A DNA stretch of 30,975 bases, from the IMG/VR virus record IMGVR_UViG_3300010401_000068, positions 1 to 30,975 of that record; one strand, given 5' to 3'. Positions 14,704-22,510 of the stretch are shown here, piece after piece. The stretch is from a virus. The translations under genes were made by a program, and so were the position numbers. Position 1 is the stretch's first letter. Every line of letters starts with the position of its first letter. Below the pieces are notes generated by a model. The model did no database searches. It was not told the DNA's origin and worked only from the letters and a program-made list of their open reading frames with translations.

Positions 14704-14902
14704 CGGATTTCCCCTTTAGTTTGTCTATTGCCTTCCTTGCGGTCGGCTTAGATTCCTGTTTGATCTCATCTTCTACTTTGGCGCGATATTCCTTCGCCTT
14801 TGCAGGACTATCAAACCAACCGCCCGATGCTATCAGGCGCTCTGCTTCATCTTCTTCGACCACACGCATGGGGTCGATTGGGTGAAATACACAATTCAGC
14901 AT
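14690..14902 (-). CDS. Small phage protein after the coat gene (70 aa)
   Basis: Begins MLNCVFHPIDPMRVV. It contains DEAERLIASGGWFDSPAKAKEYRAKVEDE, a pattern seen in many short proteins encoded next to phage capsid genes: an 'ExLLaSGxWFdsPxeA' motif followed by a charged helix. Their role is unknown, but the location suggests capsid assembly or decoration. AAGGA precedes the ATG inside a weak GTCA/TGAC hairpin (14905-14920). It overlaps the next gene. Confidence 0.65.
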   Translation of the reverse strand: MLNCVFHPIDPMRVVEEDEAERLIASGGWFDSPAKAKEYRAKVEDEIKQESKPTARKAIDKLKGKSDERQ

Positions 14903-14913
14903 CGGTCAGTTCC

Positions 14914-16125
14914 TTATGACAGTACAACAACCGCATATTGATTGTGCCATTTGAATCCGCACAGTAAGTCAATACGCATGTAGTTTTGATAACCAAGGAT
15001 GTCACCTGTTTGAGTAACAGCAAGAGACAAGCCAGTTTCAGGGTCAACCGCTACAGATGCATAAGGTACTTGCAGCTTGTAAAGCGGAGGACAAACGATA
15101 TCTAAACCGCGTGATGGGTAAGCCACGTTTACGTTATGACTTGCAACCATTGTTACAGGAGCATTGTTAGGAACAGCATTGCTCACGTTACGGTTAGGGT
15201 TCAACGTATCAGAGATAATGCTAGGACTTACAGATACGGTGATATCACCTGTTCCGTTAGAGCTTGCATTGGCTGTTACTACGAACTGCATGTCTTGGCC
15301 AGTAGCCGCACGCCCAACAGGGTTAACAGATTGAACACCTGCGATGGAAATCAAATCACCCACTACAAAGTAGTCTGTAATATTGATAGTCGCGCCATCC
15401 ATAACAATCGTGTTACCAGAAGAGACCGCACCGTTAACAAGCAACGTATCGCCTGAGTGAAGAGTTGGGCCCGCACCAGCAACGTGATGTTTGATATTCT
15501 GAGATTGGAATATGTCAAAGTAGGACAAGTGACCAATTGCAGAGGAGCGCACGATGTCTTCGTTGAATACAGGAGTGAAGTTATTTAACAACGCGCCTTT
15601 CAAGCTAGAGCCATCTCGTACAGTCATTGCCATGTAAGCATCAGACGCAATATTTACGCCTTGCTCAAGCAATTTCGCACCCGCAGTATCTACAGTGGTA
15701 AAGGAGTTAATCGCAACACCAGCTGTACCTGTAAAGAAGTTTAGTTCTTGTTCAGCAGCGCTTGCGATGTCTTTTTCCATCTGGGTAATTACTTCCTGAA
15801 TTGCAGGAGCAATGAACAGACGGGAGAAGTCTTCAATACGCAAAGACAAATCTTGAATGGTGTATGCAATCAACGCATGGTATTGATGCGCAACCACAAT
15901 CGTTTCAACAGTTTCTATGATTGATTGAGGAGTTGCTACGGAACCATCACCAACGATGAAATGATTCTGTCTACGAACTTGTAATGTATCACCGATTTTA
16001 TAGCCAGAGGACACGAAGTCATCTTGATAAATACGTGATGCAGTCATTACAAACGGTGCATTGTTTGCGAACATTGCCAACGCAGTGTTTGACACTAGGT
16101 CGGTTGTAATAAATTGGTTAGCCAT
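14914..16125 (-). CDS. Major capsid (coat) protein, P22 gp5-like (403 aa)
   Basis: N-terminus ANQFITTDLVSNTALAMF then NNAPFVMTASRIYQDDF matches the P22 coat protein family pattern (L...LA.L..N.......V.R.Y...F...G). Further matches are the YKIGDTLQVRRQNHF strand, a Q-V-I-T-Q-M-E-KDIA helix near residue 130, and the later HLSYFDIFQSQNIKHHVAG segment. P22 coat is 430 aa, so length fits. It adopts the HK97 fold and forms the T=7-type procapsid on the scaffold encoded just upstream. GGAG eight bases before the ATG is the immediate ribosome-binding site. Two AAGGAU-loop hairpins lie in the 80-base leader, suggesting special control of this highly expressed gene. Confidence 0.9.
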   Translation of the reverse strand: MANQFITTDLVSNTALAMFANNAPFVMTASRIYQDDFVSSGYKIGDTLQVRRQNHFIVGDGSVATPQSIIETVETIVVAHQYHALIAYTIQDLSLRIEDFSRLFIAPAIQEVITQMEKDIASAAEQELNFFTGTAGVAINSFTTVDTAGAKLLEQGVNIASDAYMAMTVRDGSSLKGALLNNFTPVFNEDIVRSSAIGHLSYFDIFQSQNIKHHVAGAGPTLHSGDTLLVNGAVSSGNTIVMDGATINITDYFVVGDLISIAGVQSVNPVGRAATGQDMQFVVTANASSNGTGDITVSVSPSIISDTLNPNRNVSNAVPNNAPVTMVASHNVNVAYPSRGLDIVCPPLYKLQVPYASVAVDPETGLSLAVTQTGDILGYQNYMRIDLLCGFKWHNQYAVVVLS

Positions 16126-16135
16126 TTGCTAGTCT

Positions 16136-16155
16136 CCATTTAATCCTTTAAATGG
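16136..16155 (-). promoter_or_regulatory. AAGGAU-loop hairpin, coat leader, proximal
   Basis: On the minus strand CCATTTAA-AGGA-TTAAATGG has perfect 8-bp arms. Its 3' arm ends in GG, which is part of the GGAG that serves the coat ATG at 16125, so folding could affect initiation. Confidence 0.7.
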
Positions 16156-16182
16156 GCACATAGCAGTGTTCCAAGAGTAGCT

Positions 16183-16202
16183 AGAGTTTATCCTTAAACT
16201 CT
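16183..16202 (-). promoter_or_regulatory. AAGGAU-loop hairpin, coat leader, distal
   Basis: On the minus strand AGAGTTTA-AGGA-TAAACTCT has perfect 8-bp arms. It is 47 bases from the proximal hairpin, centre to centre, with the same loop but unrelated arm sequence. There is no start codon nearby, so here AGGA is not simply a ribosome-binding site. Confidence 0.7.
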
Positions 16203-16206
16203 TGTC

Positions 16207-17025
16207 TCACTTCCATGTGCCAGCCTTCATCCGTTGTCTGATAACAGACGCTGGAGTTTTATCCGTAACGGCATTGGCGGAGTGGGCTGGGTTCGCTCTG
16301 ACTTGTCCTAAGGGATTAGCCTTAGGTGGGCTTGACGTTTTACCGTTGTTGCCACCCATCAAAGAGAACGACAGCTTGTTCACTTCGCGTGCCTGATCTA
16401 GTGGATGGAGTCGTGAAATTCTTTCAAGTTCAGACTTGTTTTTGCCTAATCGATAAGCAACCTCAGCAGGATTTTCAACGAGTAACAGTGCGTCCCGCAC
16501 ATGTGGGGTAAACGGGACATCATCCCCTCTAACCACATCGTCAAAATCATCGTACTTGTCGGACGCTCTATCGAACTCATCATTCAAGCGTTGATACTGC
16601 TTGTGTACATGAGCTGCGCGTTGAGCATCTTGGGCTTGGCGCTCTTCGTGTTCCTTCGCTCCGAGAGCCATGCGTACGGCATGCTGTATTTTATCCTGTT
16701 CCGACATGGCTGGCGGGTTAGGCTGGCCGGGTGACGGGTAAGGATTGGAGTTGTATTGTTGTTGTTGAGGATTGGCGCTATCACCACCTAGCTGCGCTTG
16801 CATTCGCATTAAGTGCTCTTGCATTTGCCGCATTTCCCTTTGGTGTTTCTTGGCTTGCATCCCTAATCGCTTTTTAATGCTATAGGGCTCATCCTGATCT
16901 GCAATTCCCTGTTCTGCGTCTTCGCTTCCTAGCTCTTCCGCATCACCTGCGCCAACGCCACCATTCTCAACATCCTCATCATCTCCGCTTAACTGTTCAG
17001 CTAAAGCATTCTGATCTTCGTCCAT
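16207..17025 (-). CDS. Scaffolding protein, P22 gp8-like (272 aa)
   Basis: Very acidic N-terminus (DEDQNALAEQLSGDDEDVENGG), long charged helices with coiled-coil character (residues 50-85, rich in Gln, Met and Arg), a Gln/Asn/Pro-rich linker, another helical part, and a short basic C-terminus (VIRQRMKAGTWK). The C-terminal basic helix-turn-helix is what binds coat in P22 scaffold. P22 gp8 is 303 aa. It lies between portal and coat, as in P22. An in-frame ATG at 17058 with AGGG six bases upstream would add eleven residues. The ATG at 17025 behind GGAGA gives the usual acidic start and is preferred, without certainty. Confidence 0.8.
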   Translation of the reverse strand: MDEDQNALAEQLSGDDEDVENGGVGAGDAEELGSEDAEQGIADQDEPYSIKKRLGMQAKKHQREMRQMQEHLMRMQAQLGGDSANPQQQQYNSNPYPSPGQPNPPAMSEQDKIQHAVRMALGAKEHEERQAQDAQRAAHVHKQYQRLNDEFDRASDKYDDFDDVVRGDDVPFTPHVRDALLLVENPAEVAYRLGKNKSELERISRLHPLDQAREVNKLSFSLMGGNNGKTSSPPKANPLGQVRANPAHSANAVTDKTPASVIRQRMKAGTWK

Positions 17026-17087
17026 GACTTCACATCTCCATTTCGATGCATTCTGCACCCTAGACCATACGGTTGGCCTGAGACCCT

Positions 17088-17104
17088 GCGAGAATCCTTC
17101 CCGC
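17088..17104 (-). promoter_or_regulatory. AAGGAU-loop hairpin upstream of the scaffold gene
   Basis: On the minus strand GCGGGAA and TTCTCGC (one G-U pair) flank GGA, giving a 7-bp stem with loop core AAGGAU. It is 30-60 bases upstream of the possible scaffold starts and is not itself beside a start codon. Confidence 0.5.
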
Positions 17105-17141
17105 GCTTATTTAAAAGTATAGACCCATATTTCAATGTGCG

Positions 17142-17161
17142 TACCCCCATATATAGGGGTA
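17142..17161. other. Small hairpin after the portal gene
   Basis: TACCCC and GGGGTA flank an eight-base AT loop just downstream of the portal stop. There is no T-run on either strand. The 114-base gap between portal and scaffold also holds the 17088 hairpin and a TATACT hexamer on the minus strand without a convincing -35. Confidence 0.35.
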
Positions 17162-17172
17162 ACTAAAATAAA

Positions 17173-19380
17173 TTAGTCATTCCCATTCTTATGTGGATTA
17201 TTGTGTCTATGGATATCAGATAGGACTTGCGCAATTTTCGTTGAGAAGTCTTTCTCTGTTTTGTCAGCATCAAGCAATAGCTTGCCATGCTCAACTTTTA
17301 GATGTTGCTCCTCAAGACCCGCTTTGCGTTTCATTTCTTGAGCTTTTAGAATCATTTCTGCCTGTTCAAGAAGGTGTTTCTCTTTGCGAATCTTAAGCTC
17401 TTCCGCACGCTCTATAAGCTGTTGCTCTTCAAGGTGCATCTTTTGTTCGTTCATCATCATTTGTTGTTGCTGCGCTTTCATTTGCGCTTGCATCATTTGT
17501 TCTTGAGGGCTTGGCGGCTGAGGAGGTAACTGCTTGCCTTCTTCTTTAGCAATGATTTGAGGCGGTACCAATGTTTTAAAGCGCTCAGCAATCTGAGGCA
17601 TAAATTGAACGTCCAGATTCTTGGCCCATAGATCAGCAATAAGCGGGAAGGTTTGAGGATTAGCCTGTATGGTTTGTTGGAAAAACTCAAGTGCCATGTC
17701 TTTTTGGACTGCAAAAGATGGGCCTGTGTCGATTTCAATATCATAGTCGCCACTATCCAAAGCATTATCGCGAATCGGTTCACCATTCTCACTTTCACCT
17801 ATAACCTTGTTTAATGTGATGGACTCGGTTCGTCCATCCGCTTTTGAGACCACCATATGACGTTCTTGCTCACCCGCTATAACGGGCAGCAAATCAAGCA
17901 CCACACGCCCGCCTTGTTCTATGGCTTGGTTTAGGTTATCAAACCAAACAAAGGCTGACATTGACCCCTCAAGCTTGCGCTCACGGCGTGCTTTACCGGA
18001 CATGTCATGACCTTGAAGTGCCTCGTTTTCAGAGAAACCAAGGATTTCACGTATATCCTGTGACCCGCGCTGGAACTGCTGCAATAACGTACCGGATAGC
18101 TCCCATGGCGGCATTTTCTGCGGCATAGCGCCTGTTTTTGGATCGGGCTTCGCGGTAAGCATCCCTGCTTGTAATTCAGGGTTACGCCACATTTGCTCGT
18201 AGCCAACAATATTGTCGGGTGTGCCAAGCCATTGTTCACGTCTGCGGTTTTTAATTTCAGCTGCAATTTCAGAGCCAACGTAGTTAACAAACTTTTGCGC
18301 GTCTTTTGCTTCATGAATGAACGAACGGGTATATTGTTGTCCGTTAATGTAATTTGAATCACCATCTACAAAGATAATAGGCAAATATTTTGAAGGCCAA
18401 TCAGTAAACTCAATAATTTGATTCTGGGTTAAGACGTATTGGCGAATCTTGTAATCCTGACTCATCCGCTCACCAATTATTTGCGGGATGGTTTTTCTAA
18501 TCATGTCACCAACTACCTGAGACGCATCGGCAAGCTCCATTTGCATCTTGATATCTTCTTGCATGTCTTCCCACTCATCCTCGGTCACACTCCTGCCGTC
18601 ATTGAGTAGATAAAGCTTAATAGGGAACCATTCTTTACGGGCATACTTACAAACCACTATGGTGTCTCTGGTTTCCCATTGGAAATCCAAGAGTGACCTT
18701 GGGTCTGAATAGGACACGGGGTTCATTACATGCGGATAGGTTGCGTAAAATTCTTCTTTTGTGTACAGGTATTGTCGCGCACAAAAATTACCATCACCCT
18801 TATGGGGTTTTAATGCTGTAGGGTCAAATGAGGTGCGTGTGGCATCTGGTATTAATTCAAAACGAATGATTTGATTAAATGACTTCGGGCTCTCATAATC
18901 TAGGCATATTTCAAACGCACCGTAACCCATCATAAGGGCTGATCTAAATGCTGTCTGATACACTAAATCGTTTTGTGATTGATAAGATATGGTTCGTACT
19001 AAGTCGGCTCGCAGGTCTATTTGCTTTTGCGTGGATTTCCCTGTTAGTGACCTTACCATTAAGTCAGGTTTATTTTTCCGTTGTTCACCCAATACTTTCT
19101 TGGTTGTATCGTACAATTTGTTGAACGTCATCGCTGGCTTAAATAGGCGACTAAACTCCGAGCGTTCGACCGCTGACCATTGGTCACGCAGCACAAAGTT
19201 CATGTCGTCTTTACCACGAGTCACGTTCTCACCAAAGTAACCCTCCCAAAGAACGAGGTCTTCGCGTGCTTTCTTTAAAACCTCTGCCTCATCAATACCT
19301 GCTTCAGCAAGTTTTTCGTTAAGCGCATCGGTTATGCTTTCGATGTCCTCAATGGCCATCTGTTCAGCAATGATTTCCAT
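17173..19380 (-). CDS. Portal protein, P22 gp1-like (735 aa)
   Basis: Size close to P22 portal (725 aa). The N-terminal segment carries the P22-type pattern (REDLVLWEGYFGEN, RDQWSAVERSEFSR, FNKLYDTTKKVLGEQRKNKPDL). Later parts match the core with the crown-forming helices: ALMMGYGAFEICLDYES, FVDGDSNYINGQQY, and the QDIREILGFSENEALQGHDM region near residue 460. The C-terminal 110 residues are Gln/Met/Lys-rich helix and correspond to the barrel that extends into the capsid in P22. Twelve subunits form the DNA-packaging ring. It follows the Tad2-like gene; the leader between them contains competing hairpins. GGGG seven bases before the ATG supports the start. Confidence 0.92.
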   Translation of the reverse strand: MEIIAEQMAIEDIESITDALNEKLAEAGIDEAEVLKKAREDLVLWEGYFGENVTRGKDDMNFVLRDQWSAVERSEFSRLFKPAMTFNKLYDTTKKVLGEQRKNKPDLMVRSLTGKSTQKQIDLRADLVRTISYQSQNDLVYQTAFRSALMMGYGAFEICLDYESPKSFNQIIRFELIPDATRTSFDPTALKPHKGDGNFCARQYLYTKEEFYATYPHVMNPVSYSDPRSLLDFQWETRDTIVVCKYARKEWFPIKLYLLNDGRSVTEDEWEDMQEDIKMQMELADASQVVGDMIRKTIPQIIGERMSQDYKIRQYVLTQNQIIEFTDWPSKYLPIIFVDGDSNYINGQQYTRSFIHEAKDAQKFVNYVGSEIAAEIKNRRREQWLGTPDNIVGYEQMWRNPELQAGMLTAKPDPKTGAMPQKMPPWELSGTLLQQFQRGSQDIREILGFSENEALQGHDMSGKARRERKLEGSMSAFVWFDNLNQAIEQGGRVVLDLLPVIAGEQERHMVVSKADGRTESITLNKVIGESENGEPIRDNALDSGDYDIEIDTGPSFAVQKDMALEFFQQTIQANPQTFPLIADLWAKNLDVQFMPQIAERFKTLVPPQIIAKEEGKQLPPQPPSPQEQMMQAQMKAQQQQMMMNEQKMHLEEQQLIERAEELKIRKEKHLLEQAEMILKAQEMKRKAGLEEQHLKVEHGKLLLDADKTEKDFSTKIAQVLSDIHRHNNPHKNGND

Positions 19381-19425
19381 GCTTATACCCCTATTCCTTG
19401 GGTTAATGTAATCTGTCCTTAAGTA

Positions 19426-19462
19426 GCGAGTTCTACAATCCGATGTAAAACTCGCGTTTTAC
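19426..19462 (-). promoter_or_regulatory. Two mutually exclusive hairpins in the portal leader
   Basis: One stem is GTAAAAC/GTTTTAC (19445-19451 with 19456-19462), which on the minus strand encloses a GCGA (GNRA) tetraloop. A second is GCGAGTT/AACTCGC (19426-19432 with 19449-19455). The second reuses bases of the first's loop and arm, so only one can form at a time. The region lies between the Tad2-like gene stop and the portal start. Confidence 0.5.
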
Positions 19463-19468
19463 TTACTG

Positions 19469-19720
19469 CTATGCAGCGTCTTCTAGATCTACTTCGGCCT
19501 CTTTATCTTCGCTTGGCATTTCAAACAATTTCCAATCATCAGCCAATAAATCAGCCAAAGAGAAAATATAGTTACCAGCATTTGGGGATGGATGTAAAAC
19601 AATCTTCCAAACGTGCTGCATACCCTTCATCATGGCAAGATATCCTTCTTCAATCCTCCATGCTTCACGACATAAGACTTCGCCTTTTTGTAATAGATCT
19701 AACGCTTCTTGCAACAACAT
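19469..19720 (-). CDS. Tad2-like (DUF2829) protein, candidate Thoeris anti-defence (83 aa)
   Basis: Small protein with the DUF2829/Tad2 layout. An N-terminal helix EALDLLQKGEVLCREAW matches 'fgeALelLkeGkkvaRkgW'. It is followed by a Gly/Tyr strand (EEGYLAMMKG), a WKIVLHPSPNAG strand where the family has its pathway-ligand loop, and the signature ending SLADLLADDWKLFE, matching 'SqaDLLAeDWev'. Tad2 proteins sequester the cyclic ADP-ribose signal made by Thoeris. The acidic tail (SEDKEAEVDLEDAA) is extra. The frame is open to GTG at 19726, but GGAG is eight bases from the ATG at 19720. It is unusual in being placed directly upstream of portal in the late operon. Whether it binds a nucleotide cannot be seen. 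Confidence 0.7.
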   Translation of the reverse strand: MLLQEALDLLQKGEVLCREAWRIEEGYLAMMKGMQHVWKIVLHPSPNAGNYIFSLADLLADDWKLFEMPSEDKEAEVDLEDAA

Positions 19721-19746
19721 ATCCACTTCTCCATTTTAGTTTAAAG

Positions 19747-20007
19747 TTAAGGTAATACGGTCAATTGGCATGAGCCTGCAGTGAACACGGGCTTGTACCA
19801 TTGATGACCATTTGATGCGACAGCCGCAACAAAATCGGTTGGCAGTAAACTTGCGTTTTGAGTCCGTAAATAGTTATCTAGGAACCCTGCAGCAGCTACT
19901 TCAGAAAGAGTGTTATTTGGACAATATAAACGTCCAATTCTAGGGACAACAGCGTTTGCTTCACCAGCAAAGTTAAGCAATAGTGTTATTTGTGATTGTT
20001 CTGCCAT
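19747..20007 (-). CDS. Unknown small protein, probably virion-related (86 aa)
   Basis: No family is firmly recognised. The segment AGFLDNYLRTQNASLLPTDFVAAVASNGHQWYKPVF resembles short beta-rich phage proteins in which 'FL..Y...Q..SLL..DF.A.ASNG..WY' recurs, usually near structural genes. No signal peptide or membrane helix. GGAGA five bases before ATG. It sits between a zinc-knuckle protein gene and the Tad2-like gene in the packaging block. Confidence 0.6.
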   Translation of the reverse strand: MAEQSQITLLLNFAGEANAVVPRIGRLYCPNNTLSEVAAAGFLDNYLRTQNASLLPTDFVAAVASNGHQWYKPVFTAGSCQLTVLP

Positions 20008-20041
20008 GATAATCTCCGTTTAATAAAAGTTAATTTCCTTA

Positions 20042-20356
20042 CTAACCCCATACTATACCTCTACCATCGCAAGGATGGCATAATGCCCCTTCTTCATCGA
20101 AGGTAGAGCCGTTACAAATAGGACAGCGATGCGGTATCTTAATCTTACCAGTTTGCATATCAATAGCATCATCCATCATTTGACGTAACTGTTCTTGATT
20201 GTGTTTTAGGTTCTGCAAATCAACGACCATGCTCTTTAGGTCGTGCAACAAGCTGTGCGTTATTAACTCGGGGTTATCTATTTTGATGCCATCATCCATT
20301 GACTTCACCTTTAAATATTCCAATCCGTAACTCAGTATAGTTGCAACATCCATCAT
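20042..20356 (-). CDS. Zinc-knuckle protein with N-terminal helical region (104 aa)
   Basis: Residues 1-70 are helical. The last 30 residues hold two CxxC pairs, Cys78/Cys81 and Cys93/Cys96, in the setting CPICNGSTFDEEGALCHPC followed by DGRG. This resembles the CxxCxGxG zinc repeats of DnaJ and anti-TRAP-like proteins. It probably binds one zinc ion and mediates protein or RNA contacts. Its ATG overlaps the stop of the upstream 49-aa zinc-finger gene (ATGA), suggesting coupled translation of two zinc proteins. Confidence 0.65.
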   Translation of the reverse strand: MMDVATILSYGLEYLKVKSMDDGIKIDNPELITHSLLHDLKSMVVDLQNLKHNQEQLRQMMDDAIDMQTGKIKIPHRCPICNGSTFDEEGALCHPCDGRGIVWG

Positions 20357-20502
20357 TTTCTTGCAAGCCCCTTAAGTGCACCATCATACTTACGAGTAAT
20401 CTTACTCATAACCTCTTTGAACTGTCTTTCACACTCTAAGCATCGTTTTTTATCGTTTATTTGCGTAAAACGCCCGCAATAGTTACATCTGGTTGTTCCC
20501 AT
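20353..20502 (-). CDS. Tiny zinc-finger protein (49 aa)
   Basis: Two CxxC pairs, Cys6/Cys9 (RCNYCGRF) and Cys21/Cys24 (RCLECERQF), are separated by eleven residues, then a basic helix rich in Lys and Arg. The layout is a minimal treble-clef or zinc-ribbon, typical of small phage regulators. It is translated between the HTH protein and the 104-aa zinc protein, with an ATGA overlap to the latter. AGGGA is only two bases before the ATG, so initiation may depend on coupling. Easily missed because of its length. Confidence 0.6.
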   Translation of the reverse strand: MGTTRCNYCGRFTQINDKKRCLECERQFKEVMSKITRKYDGALKGLARK

Positions 20503-20507
20503 ATTCC

Positions 20508-20948
20508 CTACTTAACTGAGAGCGTTCTAAGTGCCGCTTTTAAGTCATCAAGAGATACCTCAGCATGATCAATACCATCCGCTAACTTGATGTGTACCTG
20601 ACCGTCACAATTGTTAACGCTAAGTATCACGCCTTTTTCGCCATCTAAGTCATCCACTACTACTTCCACTTTCATGCTATCTCCTTGTAAAAAATCTTTG
20701 TATTGCTGTAGGTAATCGGCCATACGGTGAGTATGATTTCCACGGTTTTCATAAATATAAACATTATCAGCGCCTATACACCGAGCTATGTGCCTAACCA
20801 ATCCATGGTGAATTCTTTCTACACTTCCATGGGATAAACCAAACTCTGCGCCCACATCTTTTAGTGATCGGCCTGTATTATGGTATGCAATTGCAATATT
20901 AACATCCCTGATTTTATTCGGACTGCGTATGCTTTTAACCTTAAACAC
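20508..20948 (-). CDS. HTH DNA-binding protein with GTG start (146 aa)
   Basis: Residues 12-55 form a helix-turn-helix of the sigma-70-region-4/resolvase type: NIAIAYHNTGRSLKDVGAEF, then GLSHGSVERIHHGL. The remainder is a mixed helical/beta region ending in a beta-rich acidic part (VEVVVDDLDGEKGVILSV) and a final helix. The GTG start overlaps the terminase TAG by one base, and GAGG is eight bases upstream. It may recognise phage DNA during packaging or regulate transcription. The location next to large terminase favours packaging or late control, but the target is unknown. Confidence 0.65.
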   Translation of the reverse strand: MFKVKSIRSPNKIRDVNIAIAYHNTGRSLKDVGAEFGLSHGSVERIHHGLVRHIARCIGADNVYIYENRGNHTHRMADYLQQYKDFLQGDSMKVEVVVDDLDGEKGVILSVNNCDGQVHIKLADGIDHAEVSLDDLKAALRTLSVK

Positions 20949-22510
20949 TAAAATATCCTCATTATTGGGTTGTACATATCAACTTTAGGTTGACTATTCA
21001 TTTTATCAGACGCAATTCTATCACTAGCTATCTCAAGACACGCATAACCTAATGCGTCCATTGGGTGCGATGCCATATTTTTGTTAGGTTTGTCTTTGTA
21101 GCGCTCTTCACCCGATACGGCGACACGCGCAAACACATAGTCCTTAACAAAGCCTTTAAACAGAGTAGGGCAATTACGCCTATCAAGCAGCAGACCGGGC
21201 TTACCATCTACCATCTTATTCAGAAAGTATCTGACCGAGCCTAATCTTGGATCGATATCATTTGTCCTAGCGCCACGCGTTGGAATGCCTAACGAGTTAA
21301 GCTCACCAATACAAGACATCTCCTCGATGATTTCATTGCGTGAGTTTCCCGCAGGGTCACCAATAGATAACTCACCTACCTTGCAATAGGGGAAATCCTT
21401 TAATAACGATGGGATGACAATAGAGTCGGCAAACGTTCTTATACCCATACCATCGCCAACATACTCTTTTAGTATCAGCAATTGTCCACGAGCTGACAGC
21501 TGCATAACAACGCAAGCAGGAGTAAGACCAAAGTCCCAACCAAGAATGAGTTGTTCACCTTGGATAGCAGATAGAGACTCAATCGCGTGAAAGTCAGGAT
21601 TAAACTCAGGATAAACTCGTTTACCAAAGCCAACAGAACCATATTCGCCAAGACAAAAAACCTTAACAAATTCTTGAGATTGTCCTTCTGCCAGCATTTC
21701 ATAGTAATTACCCGGCAGATGATCAGCATTGTCCGCATTAGGGTTTCTAACCCACTTGTTGTCCTCGTCCTTAATGAGGCCAGGAGGTTGCTTGAATAGT
21801 TTGTGATGTTCAAATGCTTGCTCCTCAAAATCCTTGAATATCCAGTGATCGTCTTCCGGTGGGTTGGTATCAGCAATAATGCCTGACCAATAAGGCTGCG
21901 GACAAAACGCCTTTGAAGGATAGCGATTAACACGTCCTTTCATATGCGCTAAAGCCGCTTTAGGAACCTCGGACAACTCGTTGATATAACATCCTGTTAA
22001 CTCTAAAGACTTAATCTTACGCACGTCCTCTGGCCTATCTAGGGCTATAAACAACAACTCAAGCTCTACAATCCCATGACCATCGTTAAACGTATGCTCG
22101 TAAGTCATGATAGGTTTTTGACGCTTACGCACATCACCTAAGTCCTCAAACCACGCAAGCCACGTTGCAAGTGTGGTGGTTGCTAGTTCTCCGCTTGTAT
22201 TTCGTACGATTCCCCATCGACTCCTGCGCCGTCCGGAATGCCACATTGGCACACTACACGCTCTTCTAACAATTTCGGTAACTGCCCATGTAGATTTACC
22301 ACTACCGTAAGGGCCCATAATGACACGCACAAAGCTGTCATCGAGATGAGCAATATTACCAGTCGCAGTCGGAATGTAGATTTTATCTTGCTCTCTTGCA
22401 TGAATGGTCATCCTTGTGTCGTTAACTGTTATTTGGCGTTCCACGCCCTTCTGCCTTTGATACTCTATTTCGGCTATTCGTTTAGCTATTCCCGATGCAG
22501 TTAGAATCAT
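20948..22510 (-). CDS. Terminase large subunit (520 aa)
   Basis: ATPase domain: Walker A GPYGSGKST at residues 66-74 and Walker B CYINE at 174-178, with Glu178 as the likely catalytic acid. The nuclease domain has Asp326 in LGWDFGLTPACVV, Asp385 in SIGDPAGNS and Asp485 in SHPMDALGYA, the expected RNase H-like acidic triad. It docks on the portal, pumps DNA into procapsids and cuts it. Length is normal for headful-type enzymes. It overlaps the NrdR-like gene upstream by four bases (ATGA-type). Small terminase lies 1.1 kb upstream, separated by six tiny genes, which is unusual. Confidence 0.93.
   Translation of the reverse strand: MILTASGIAKRIAEIEYQRQKGVERQITVNDTRMTIHAREQDKIYIPTATGNIAHLDDSFVRVIMGPYGSGKSTWAVTEIVRRACSVPMWHSGRRRSRWGIVRNTSGELATTTLATWLAWFEDLGDVRKRQKPIMTYEHTFNDGHGIVELELLFIALDRPEDVRKIKSLELTGCYINELSEVPKAALAHMKGRVNRYPSKAFCPQPYWSGIIADTNPPEDDHWIFKDFEEQAFEHHKLFKQPPGLIKDEDNKWVRNPNADNADHLPGNYYEMLAEGQSQEFVKVFCLGEYGSVGFGKRVYPEFNPDFHAIESLSAIQGEQLILGWDFGLTPACVVMQLSARGQLLILKEYVGDGMGIRTFADSIVIPSLLKDFPYCKVGELSIGDPAGNSRNEIIEEMSCIGELNSLGIPTRGARTNDIDPRLGSVRYFLNKMVDGKPGLLLDRRNCPTLFKGFVKDYVFARVAVSGEERYKDKPNKNMASHPMDALGYACLEIASDRIASDKMNSQPKVDMYNPIMRIF

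Noticed and set aside
17493-18365. Minus-strand frames of 101 and 144 codons inside the portal gene
   Set aside because: They overlap the portal gene completely in another frame and lack domain resemblance.
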